Notes under the pieces: model-generated
What the model saw: the letters and a program-made list of their open reading frames with translations, nothing else
Told to the model about the DNA's origin: nothing
Database searches by the model: none
DNA from: Collodictyon triciliatum
Taxonomy: Eukaryota > CRuMs
NCBI GenBank assembly: GCA_043381765.1
Contig: JBHJMP010001075.1
Span: 1-24,762, forward strand
Direction: 5' to 3'
DNA: 24,762 nucleotides
Position numbers and translations under genes: made by a program
In this document: positions 1-7,993 of the stretch, one piece after another
Layout of the letters: every line of letters starts with the position of its first letter
Position numbering within the stretch: the stretch's first letter is position 1

Positions 1-2
1 TT

Positions 3-86
3 TCCGCGCACGATTTGATCAGGGAAGTCCAAAAACTGATTTATTCCTTTGTTGTTCTGGTGGATGAAAATTCCAGATTTGTATAG
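3..86 (+). CDS. possible C-terminal end of a gene running in from the left
   Basis: The third forward frame is open from the window edge and ends at a TAG at 84-86, giving 27 residues (SAHDLIREVQKL... to ...DENSRFV). The composition is protein-like, with amphipathic Leu/Ile/Val spacing, and the sequence becomes pyrimidine-rich and non-coding just after the stop. No family can be recognised from so short a piece. It may be the tail of a terminal exon, or chance. Confidence 0.27.
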   Translation, partial: SAHDLIREVQKLIYSFVVLVDENSRFV

Positions 87-413
87 AAGAGGATGGCTCC
101 GGCCTTCGCTGCGTTTGTGCGTTCTCTCGCCCTGTGTCCCGTCTCCCTTTACTGCTATTCTCTCCCTCTCACGTCCTCTCTCTACCTCTCTCCCTCTCTC
201 TTTTTTTTTCTCTTTCTATCTGTTTGTCCCATACATGGGTAAAATATGGTGTATTTTTTTTTCTAAATATAACACAGCCAAAAGAGTAATAAATGCTGTG
301 ATTTTGTCCGAATCTTTATATTTTTTTTTATGAAAAAAAATTGATAAAATAAAATAAAAAGAGAACGGTGCTAGTTTTGCAACGATGATTAATTCATCTG
401 CCGAGGTGAGTAC
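87..413. other. intergenic, pyrimidine-rich then AT-rich
   Basis: This stretch holds a CT-rich tract at about 120-225 (tctctc/ccctctc blocks) and then T and A runs to about 360. An open frame on the plus strand here (49-333) is only low-complexity Ser/Leu/Phe translation. A small ATG-led segment at 385-405 is followed by a good donor (gtgagt), but I cannot extend it to a plausible second exon. Confidence 0.4.
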
Positions 414-518
414 TTGTCGTGTATCCTGTTCTTCTTCCTTCACTTCCTTTTCTTCCAATGCTTCGCCCAGCTGATGGAATTTTAAGATAAAGCACGGGAT
501 TGTATTTCTTTTGGTCAA
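414..518 (-). CDS. possible internal exon, acidic/Glu-rich
   Basis: On the minus strand a segment of 105 nt (35 codons) is bounded by an acceptor (ttacag, just above 518) and a GTAC donor at 412-413. It encodes a hydrophilic peptide containing GEALEEKEVKEEEQD. The frame also stays open past the donor, so the splice is not proven. No partner exon could be identified, and the coiled-coil gene upstream ends cleanly at 612. This is a weak call based on splice signals and composition. Confidence 0.2.
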
Positions 519-611
519 CTGTAATTGATTGACGGAAAAAAAAATACATAGCGTCCCCCTTTCTATGATTTTGTCTTTTTTTATTTCTTTTTTTAAGAAA
601 AAGGAATAATT

Positions 612-2282
612 TTATGAGCTTTTTGTTATCTTCATTGTGCTGGATTTTTTTGATTTGAATATCTTGATTCCCTTAGCGGTTGTTGGTTTGACATATGATG
701 AGGAGCCTCTGGGCGATAATCGGATTGGCCCTTCATTAGGAGGATGTTCAGATATATTGCAATCGAAATCCTGTCGAACCAGGCCATCAAAGTCGCGAGG
801 AGAGTCAGGATTTGTTGAGCTCAGAAGAGAGATTTGACTTTTTCTTCTGCCTTTTTGAGTGGGAGGGCTCGGTACTGTAAATGATAGCGCTGCATTAGTC
901 GTGATGGATGCTACAGAAGACCTTCGCCTTTGATTGTATGATTTTGTCCTGCGAAAAGCCAACCCTGGAGACAAAGCTGTATTTGATGCAAACTGTGATG
1001 CTACCGCCTCAAGGGATATATTATCAGGAATAGACCAATCAATCTCCTCTAATGGCTCTGTCGTCTCGTTCTGTGGCGCGTCTGGGAATGACAAGCTATT
1101 TGCCTCTGAATTTCTTAACGAGGTTTGAAGGCTACTGAGGGATTCTGCTAACTGTTTCATCTTCAAAGTTGTCGACTGAATCCGCTGGACTGCTTCGTCT
1201 TGAAGTTCAAGAAGGTTTTGACATCGCGCAAGTTGAGGACTAGAGTCCATCGGATTTGCAGCTATTTCTTGATAAAAGGACCAGAGCTCCGATACCACAG
1301 TCTGCAAACGCTTACTGTCATGTTCCAAGGATTGCAACAGCGTTTTGTTCTTCGACAATGCTCCAGGATTCACCGGAGGCGGCAGCTTCTGCCGAATAGA
1401 GGGAATTAATGACTCGGGACGAAAAGGTATATTAAAATCCCTGGCCAATAATCTTAGTTGCAATAGTATTGAACTCATTTCGGTTGGTGGCATATCCTTG
1501 AGTAAAATAAAGTCTATGGAATGGGCACTTGATTTCGTATCAATCACTGAATTTTCGCTTTCAATCGCTTTCCTCATTTGAGCCAAGTTCATTTCCTGGT
1601 CTTTGGAATGTTTTTGTAAATCTTGAAGTAATTCTTTAACTTGAGACAGCTCTCTTTGTAGATGCTCTTTTTCCTGGCCTAGAATCAGTCGAAGTTGTCT
1701 TTCATAATTGAGTTCTTTTTTCAGTTGCGTAATAGTGTTTTTATCAGCAATGCTCCCAGGGTTTGCTGTGACTGGTGATTCTTTAGAGCTAAGTTCTGAT
1801 TGAATGCTTTGTGCTGTAGTCGATTTTCCACCTGCTTCACTCTGCTTATGTGAATCAAAGAATTCTGATATCTTGGTCAAACTTGTTACACTGGACTTTC
1901 GCTTTGTTGAGTTCGGTATTCCGGGTGGCCCATTTAGTAGTTGAGGACTCGATAGAAAACTAGAATTGGACGATATTGAACGCATTCTGATCGATGAAAT
2001 CGTATTTGAAATTGAGTCTGTTGCTTCAGATATACTTGGGAGGCCAGAGTTATAGATAGATGAAGGAGGGTTCTCGGAGCTCGTTTGATTCTCCATCAGT
2101 GTCTCAATTTCCTTTTCTGTCTGTTCCAGTCTTATTTCCAAAAGATCAGCTCGTTCGCTCTCCATCTGTAACGTTTGCTCGAGGTTGTAGTTTAGTGCTT
2201 CCAGCTGCTTTTGTTTCTCTAAAAGCTCCTCGATGTGTTTATCTTTTAGTTTGAGAGAAATAATTTTGCTGCTGAGAACCAT
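612..2282 (-). CDS. coiled-coil, Ser/Thr-rich protein (556 aa), function unknown
   Basis: A single long open exon starts with MVLSSKIISLKL and ends with TAA. Residues 1-65 are a strong coiled coil (KDKHIEELLEKQKQLEAL), and a second lies at about 185-245 (heptads around LKKELNYERQLRLILGQEKE). Between and after them are Ser/Thr-rich, probably disordered segments (about 66-180 and 430-556). Basic phospho-site motifs recur (RKSSV, RRRSSV, RRKSQ), matching the consensus of basophilic kinases such as PKA or AMPK-like enzymes. The architecture suggests a scaffold or cytoskeletal/trafficking adaptor, but I recognise no family and give no symbol. The start is uncertain: the frame stays open for 15 codons above this ATG to a TAG, beyond which an ATG-led stretch reads on in the same frame. 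The next gene upstream ends only 275 bp away on the same strand. Confidence 0.85.
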   Translation of the reverse strand: MVLSSKIISLKLKDKHIEELLEKQKQLEALNYNLEQTLQMESERADLLEIRLEQTEKEIETLMENQTSSENPPSSIYNSGLPSISEATDSISNTISSIRMRSISSNSSFLSSPQLLNGPPGIPNSTKRKSSVTSLTKISEFFDSHKQSEAGGKSTTAQSIQSELSSKESPVTANPGSIADKNTITQLKKELNYERQLRLILGQEKEHLQRELSQVKELLQDLQKHSKDQEMNLAQMRKAIESENSVIDTKSSAHSIDFILLKDMPPTEMSSILLQLRLLARDFNIPFRPESLIPSIRQKLPPPVNPGALSKNKTLLQSLEHDSKRLQTVVSELWSFYQEIAANPMDSSPQLARCQNLLELQDEAVQRIQSTTLKMKQLAESLSSLQTSLRNSEANSLSFPDAPQNETTEPLEEIDWSIPDNISLEAVASQFASNTALSPGLAFRRTKSYNQRRRSSVASITTNAALSFTVPSPPTQKGRRKSQISLLSSTNPDSPRDFDGLVRQDFDCNISEHPPNEGPIRLSPRGSSSYVKPTTAKGIKIFKSKKSSTMKITKSS

Positions 2283-2557
2283 CTCTTCAATTGGATAATT
2301 AGCTTCTTCCCTTGCTATAAAAGATTCGTCCGTCTACAGAATATTTTCGATATTCATATCGTGCAAGGCCATCAAATAAAATTTATATCACTTTTTTTCT
2401 TAGGACAAGGACAAGGGTAAGATTAAAATGAATATAATATATCATAGTTTTACGATTTATCTACTGTTTAAAGTACATTTGATACGAAATGTCTCTCTTT
2501 TTTTTTTTAATAATAATTTTTTTTTAGATAGAGTCAGAGATGAAAAAAAATAAGGAA

Positions 2558-4254
2558 TCAGTCGAATCCAACCTTTCTTATCTCCTCATATTGTTCTGCC
2601 GACCTCCAAAGGCGTGCGACAACAACACGAAGAACCAGGTCGCTTTGAGGCTTTTGAGAATCCTCTTCCAGTAAGGTAACAGCAACAGCAAGATGAACAT
2701 CTAGGAAGGAGAATTTATTTATTAATATTGGTTTCTTTTTTTTTAAAAAAAAAGGAGAAAATTTCGACAAATATTTTTTTCAAAGCTATTTGCGATAGTT
2801 TGGTTTTCTCCATTATTCAACTTACATACAATAATGTAGGATATTAAAAGCAGTATTAAGCATGATTATGTAAGTCTGCATCCTTGAAATATTTTTTTTA
2901 CATATAAGTCAATTTATGCGATATGGAAGGTAGAGTAAAATAGTGACATAATATTACTAACCAAACTCATCAAGGCTCTTATGGAGGACAATTCCATCTG
3001 TGCTGTGAAGAACATGGTCATGAACGGCATCAACATCTGCCTCTGGTGAAAATCGAAACATAAGGAGTTCGTAGTTTTCAAAAAGTGAGGGAGAGGGTAA
3101 TTTCTTCTTGTCTGGCTTTTCGTGGGCCCGTAAAGCTATAGAGAATGGTTCATGAAATGAGACCTGCAAGAAGATTTTCGAGTAATTAGAATTTTTTTTT
3201 TAAAAAAAAAAAAGCTATTAAATGCTTATGTCCTGAAGAAAAATCTTTGAGGAGATTTGAGACTTTGAAAATGTACAATCAAAATATTCCGATATATATA
3301 AATTTTAAAAGAGCTATCGAGGAAAACATATATTTAATAAGAGCTTTTTTTTTTTGGTTTGTTTTTTTACGTTCGATCCTTTCTTGATTCTTTTCCATAA
3401 AAGCTCCACAGCAAGTTGAGCCTCCAAGGTTTCATATGACAGAACCGGATAAAGTCGAGCCCTCTCATGTCTCTGAAGCAGCTCTGGTGTTCTCCATGCT
3501 ATTGTGATAATAACGAGTACTTCATCCGCAAATCCACTCGGATCTTTATGAGTGTATCAATAAGTATAGGGTGGGAGGAATTCAAACGGTATATATACAG
3601 AGAGGACGACCATTACACGATGGAAAAAAAAGTGGGAATATGCTGCCGTAGTTTCAATAACTATAATCCAAGGAATGATTATTTTTCATTTAATGAACAT
3701 TTTCTCCATAAAGTAAGCGGCGCAAGGAGAGATAGAGTTAACATTGGGAGCACATAAAATAATCATGGTTCTAGCATATTGAAAATCAGAGAATAGAGAG
3801 AAAATCTTGAGAAGAACGGTACGAAAGAAAAGGAAAAGGGAACGAAGGATAGAAAAAAAATCAATATGAACTCACCGGTCCTAGGTGCCATCTGAGAGGC
3901 TACCGCGAAGTGAAAGTCTACCGCGTGTGGTGGTGGTGCAGAGAGCAACTTGTGTGTCTCTTGGATAAGACGTTCAGCTGCATCCCGCAGGATCTGCTCA
4001 TAGAGGGCCGCCTTATATAACACAGGAAAAACGCGCGCCGAGGCAACATTTGGAGGTAGACTTAACTGTTTGACAAGGCTGTGTGTGAACGTGGACGCGG
4101 GATATATCTGCCGTCGCTCGAGGTGCTGCTGAATCCCTTCTTGGACGTGCCTCTGAAGCTCCGAGCAAAGGCGAACAAAATATCCGTGCTGATGGCATAG
4201 ACGCAAGTATTGTTGTCCGATGGCCGAGGGCAGTTGTGCAAACTGCAGAGACAT
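2558..4254 (-). CDS. four-exon gene, 298-aa protein of unknown function
   Basis: Exons on the minus strand are 3876-4254, 3371-3543, 2962-3163 and 2558-2700. All junctions are GT-AG and the phases agree (1, 0, 1), giving 299 codons with TGA as stop. I chose the ATG at 4254 (MSLQFAQL); the frame is open further upstream to 4524 but only with a GTG and less protein-like sequence. The product looks soluble and alpha-helical: exon 1 is helical (FPVLYKAALYEQILRDAAER), exon 2 is rich in Leu/Glu/Arg (RTPELLLQRHERARLYPVL) and the last exon ends SAEQYEEIRKVGFD. There is no signal peptide, membrane segment or motif I can name. A faint resemblance of exon 1 to the MIX23 family (LY...A...R...I..T...L spacing) is too weak to assign. 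The introns before exons 3 and 4 carry T(n)A(n) palindromes. Confidence 0.75.
3192..3213. repeat. T10A12 palindrome in an intron
   Basis: A run of ten T is followed directly by twelve A, in the second intron of the 298-aa gene and 29 nt upstream of the exon-3 acceptor (minus strand). A similar T9A9 lies at 2736-2753, 36 nt upstream of the exon-4 acceptor. Confidence 0.8.
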
Positions 4255-4737
4255 GGTCTGATCTATAGAACCTTCGGCAGAGTGTGTTATATGAAAGCAT
4301 ATATGTGTGTGGATGGATGGTGCCTTAGCTTTGAAGAGCCCCTCTTGGATGAGTGATCTTTGAGTCAGGAGTGGAAACTGTCCTTTGGTATGGAAACTAT
4401 GCACCAATTGGCCGAGCAAACAGAAAATGATGAAATAGGAAAAGGGTGTTGACAGATTTCTTCGTTGTGGGATTATCCGATCCATTCTCTGACGCGCGGG
4501 ATGTCTCGGGCTTGGGGTTTGCACTCGCGATGCAGTCTAATGGACGCTCCCTCCGTGATATCAAAGGATTCAGTGAATGATTATGAGTATAATCGCAGCT
4601 TTTCCATCGCCAAGACCGGCGAGTGCCTCTTCTAATATATTCTCTTTTGATTCATTCATTCACATATACACACACTAAACACTTTGGATTTCTGCCAAGC
4701 ACGCTGACAGTTTTTATCTACTAACTAGAAGGAGTAA
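4255..4737. other. 5' flank of the 298-aa gene and end of the Fanzor relic
   Basis: This should hold the promoter and 5' UTR of the minus-strand gene starting at 4254. I see no clear TATA box. An open frame continues upstream of the chosen ATG to 4524 but lacks another convincing ATG context. An attcattcattcacatatacacacac tract lies near 4650-4676. No gene can be supported here. Confidence 0.4.
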
Positions 4738-4755
4738 ACCAATCTTTCGATTGGT
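4738..4755 (-). ncRNA. GAAA-capped hairpin downstream of the Fanzor relic (candidate guide-RNA scaffold element)
   Basis: On the minus strand the sequence reads ACCAATC-GAAA-GATTGGT. This is a perfect 7-bp stem closed by a GNRA-type tetraloop, 40 nt after the last codon of the Fanzor open frame. TnpB and Fanzor elements are known to express their guide RNA from the 3' end of the gene and adjacent flank, so the position fits. The hairpin alone is short and could be fortuitous or part of an element end. The RNA assignment is inference. Confidence 0.25.
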
Positions 4756-4794
4756 AAACCTGGTGCGCTAGTATCCAAGGTCTCACCACTTTTT

Positions 4795-6730
4795 TCACAA
4801 TGGTCGTGCAGTGTTGAAGGCTGCCCGGAAAGACCCGACAGCCAGTTTTTTAGAGGAAGGTGTATGCATGTTTTGAAAGATAAAAAGAACTTTCTGGAGT
4901 ACATTTTTAGCGCTGTTAAAGTCCCTTGTCAAGAATACACTTTGTCTGCTTTCTGAGCGATTGCATTCTTTACATATGAGATAACTATACACTTTTTTTG
5001 AATTTCCTTTCGGTTTCACATATTCTGGTTCTTTTTTACAGTTGTAACACATCTTGGAGGTTCTAAATTCATCTACGCTAACAGTTTCAAAACGTTCGGA
5101 AGCATTTTTCGTAACCCTTTTCGGATTGTTGGCATAAAATGTTTCATCGGATATTTTCTGCTCCAGTCTCCATACGCCAGTACAACATCCTTGCCAAATG
5201 TCTTTTCGATTCAGTTCATAAACAACTGTTCACTTCTTTTTGCATTAACATACTGCCTCAACTCATCTTTCGAAAAGTTACGTGTTTATAAAATCTGGAT
5301 AGTTCTATCTGGTTTCTTGATTTCATAGAAACATATTTTCGAAATTTATCATAATCGACCGTGCATGAATTATGTTTAATCAGTTTTGTCTCTAAATCGA
5401 TTAAGGATACTCTTGATGTCTCAAACTGCTGATTCTCTTCAAAAGTCATGTGACCAAAAGAAACAGCACTTTGTAAATCTGTTTCCATGTATATCGCTGA
5501 ATGATTGTACTTTTCTTTTTTCTTGCACAAGAGTACTTTTTGATTTTTAGGAGATTTGGTATCATGTTTTCTTTGGTGTGCCGTGTAGCGTAATTTCTTG
5601 CCTGTCTCATCCACCATGTAAACAAAATTAAACTTGCCTGCATTCAGTCCAACTATTTTTTTGTCGCTAATAATGATAACTGCTCTTCGGAAAGTTCATC
5701 CATATAAACATAATCATAGGTTTTTTTGATTAAATCGGATTTGAATTTGAAATACCTTCCTTTTCAAACAACGATGACACCGCCAAGCCGTCTGTTTGTA
5801 TCATGTATTTAAAATTGTAGTATCTTTGATGAAAGACCCTCTTCTTCATTTCAAAGAAATTATCCCATAGTGTCTCTTTGCATCCTGATATATTCTTCAG
5901 TAAAATGGTTTTTTCAGATAAAACTCATATATTTATCAAACATGCAGTATCTAGAGTAATTTGCATGTCATATTGTAGTTCTTATAGAGATTGGTTGAAA
6001 CAGTTTGGCTCCAATGTCCTAAAAAATGCGACTCATGTAAATCAGACATGGAATGCACTTATTTGGATTGGCTTTGACGACATATTCGATACCATTTACA
6101 ATGTCGCTAGGAACGATACGATGCAAATGGATTATAGCCCATTATTTATATTGTTCCAGTATTTCGAGTTTCTTGAAGATAGATTTTTTTTAACTTTCAT
6201 AACTTTGCCTTTTTCAATAGCTTCCGTAATATTCTCATTTTTAGGAACTGTTTGATTTATAAAGCGCAGTAACATCTTTACAAAATGTTCCTTAATATTA
6301 CTATGATATGCTGTTAACATTTGCTTCACCAAGTACAGTAATATATGAGACAGTGTAAACAACTGAAAGCGTTCTTCTCGGGAACAAAAGTAATCGAAAA
6401 TCATTGAGATAAAAAGTCATCATGTCTTCTCTCATATCTGGTAGTTTTTTTTAATCTTGCGTGTCTATCTTGTGGGACTATTCCGACTGTCATTAAAGCG
6501 TACAGAAAAACCATTTCATGGATTGTTGGTGGTTCTTGTGCTTTCAATATGTAACATGTTGCAAAAAAATAAGTGTCGGTAACCAAATTATGACACAATA
6601 AAACCGTATCGTTGATTTCGTCATAGTCATCTGCATTTTTTTACAATTGACTTTAGAGATATTTCACATTTCGATAGTCTGGGTTTACAGACTTTAGATT
6701 CTCAGACTCAAGGCGTTTTCTTTTCTTCAT
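4795..6730 (-). pseudogene. decayed Fanzor (eukaryotic TnpB-like RNA-guided nuclease)
   Basis: Read across frames on the minus strand, this is a near full-length Fanzor of the Fanzor2/viral-type group. The start at 6730 gives a basic MKKRKR patch (possible NLS). The N-terminal region at 6598-6401 (INDTVLLCHNLVTDTYFFAT) and 6404-6132 (NIKEHFVKMLLRFIN) matches the helical recognition lobe of the family. A segment near 5760-5870 has the typical IQTDG...SSLF block. RuvC-I lies at about 5640 (GLNAGKFNFVY), a RuvC-II-region block at about 5150 (LAYGDWS followed by MKHFMPT), a zinc ribbon CxxC...CxxC at 5038-5049 and 4963-4974, and RuvC-III (TRDFNSAKN) at about 4926-4905. In-frame TAAs occur soon after the start, at least five frameshifts follow, and several stops lie in 5750-6120. 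Catalytic function is therefore lost. It may once have been cargo of a transposon, but I found no matching terminal repeats. Confidence 0.85.
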
Positions 6731-6867
6731 CTGAAAGTCTTTGTTCTACTTTTTTGTTTAGAGCACTACCAAGTTTTCAATTTCAATAAAACTTTAGTCA
6801 ATTGTTAATTTCACGAAAAAAAACTACACAAAATCAATTGTGTAAAATTAAGTATCTACTGAGACTC

Positions 6868-7104
6868 TCAAAATGTGCGCGTTGTGGCAAACAAACACAC
6901 ACAGTTTTTTACAAGTGATTTGAGACAAACCTTTGAGAGCCGATTTGGCGAGTTCGAAATGACGGCCATATAGCCACGGCGACTAAAAGTCAACATATTG
7001 GCCCCAAACGACATGACTACCGCCGCAAGTGAGGATATTATGCTTTTTTGAAATGCATGCTTGGTGGCAGGTATATAGAGTGGGTTCTGTCTGAGCCAAA
7101 GCAA
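6868..7104 (-). CDS. orphan ORF upstream of the Fanzor relic
   Basis: A 78-codon frame on the minus strand contains LRQNPLYIPATKHAFQKS and GANMLTFSRRGYMAV. Its base composition is more balanced than its surroundings, which suggests a real coding remnant. It lies 137 bp above the Fanzor start on the same strand, so it might be part of the same mobile element, an exon of a host gene, or another fragment. I recognise no family, and the ORF has no good start context. Treat it as a possible partial or broken gene. Confidence 0.25.
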   Translation of the reverse strand: MLWLRQNPLYIPATKHAFQKSIISSLAAVVMSFGANMLTFSRRGYMAVISNSPNRLSKVCLKSLVKNCVCLFATTRTF

Positions 7105-7586
7105 GGACTTGTTTGTATTTTTTGAATTTTAATGCAAAACATTACATCATATAAACGAAAAAATAAAGTATGAATTGATTACAGGAATAGAATGATTATT
7201 AAGTATTGATTAACCTTATTATATACACTAATCATACTATTATATAATTCAGATTGTTTCTTGGATTCATCAAAGCTCCTGCTTTTGTCAATCCATATTT
7301 AATTCGATGGTTATATGTGCAATAAATTGCTATGTTGATGAGTACACTTTCGTTGTATAAAAAGTGGGGTGCTTTGAAAGGGATAAAATCAAGTTCGTCA
7401 CAACCTTTGTCATGAAGTTAATCCATTTACAGGCTGAATGAGACCGAAGATAAAAGAAAAAAAAGAAAGGACAAGTGAACCAGAGCAACTAATACTGAGC
7501 ATTACATTCGTATTAATCTCGCCGCCCGTGGGTTGATGGCTAATCAAGAGATATTTTTTTATTCCCTTTTATTACCATTACCATTA
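7105..7586. other. AT-rich intergenic up to the assembly gap
   Basis: No open frame, splice-bounded exon or RNA gene could be supported. The sequence is AT-rich with short A runs (aaaaaaaagaaagg near 7456-7470) and ends in ttaccattaccatta directly against the N run. Confidence 0.4.
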
Positions 7587-7984
7587 NNNNNNNNNNNNNN
7601 NNNNNNNNNNNNNNNNNNNNNNNNNNNNNNNNNNNNNNNNNNNNNNNNNNNNNNNNNNNNNNNNNNNNNNNNNNNNNNNNNNNNNNNNNNNNNNNNNNNN
7701 NNNNNNNNNNNNNNNNNNNNNNNNNNNNNNNNNNNNNNNNNNNNNNNNNNNNNNNNNNNNNNNNNNNNNNNNNNNNNNNNNNNNNNNNNNNNNNNNNNNN
7801 NNNNNNNNNNNNNNNNNNNNNNNNNNNNNNNNNNNNNNNNNNNNNNNNNNNNNNNNNNNNNNNNNNNNNNNNNNNNNNNNNNNNNNNNNNNNNNNNNNNN
7901 NNNNNNNNNNNNNNNNNNNNNNNNNNNNNNNNNNNNNNNNNNNNNNNNNNNNNNNNNNNNNNNNNNNNNNNNNNNNNNNNNNNN
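7587..7984. other. assembly gap (398 N)
   Basis: This is an unbroken run of N. The RRP5 reading frame on its right side begins inside the protein, so at least the upstream exons of that gene are missing or displaced. A full RRP5 N-terminal part would not fit in 398 bases, so the stated gap length is probably nominal or the join is wrong. Confidence 0.99.
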
Positions 7985-7993
7985 TATGCATAG

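Noticed and set aside
3467-3757. 96-codon plus-strand ORF
   Set aside because: It overlaps intron 1 and exon 2 of the well-phased minus-strand 298-aa gene and has no protein-like pattern.
3876-4254. MIX23-like protein
   Set aside because: Only a loose helical spacing matches, and the remaining three exons have no counterpart in that family.
5878-6255. 125-codon plus-strand ORF
   Set aside because: It is antisense to the Fanzor relic, whose motifs fix the coding strand as minus.
4795-6730. Fanzor relic as a prokaryotic TnpB insertion or contaminant
   Set aside because: The flanks are eukaryotic, the N-terminal and IQTDG blocks are of the eukaryotic/viral Fanzor type, and the sequence has the local AT-rich composition.
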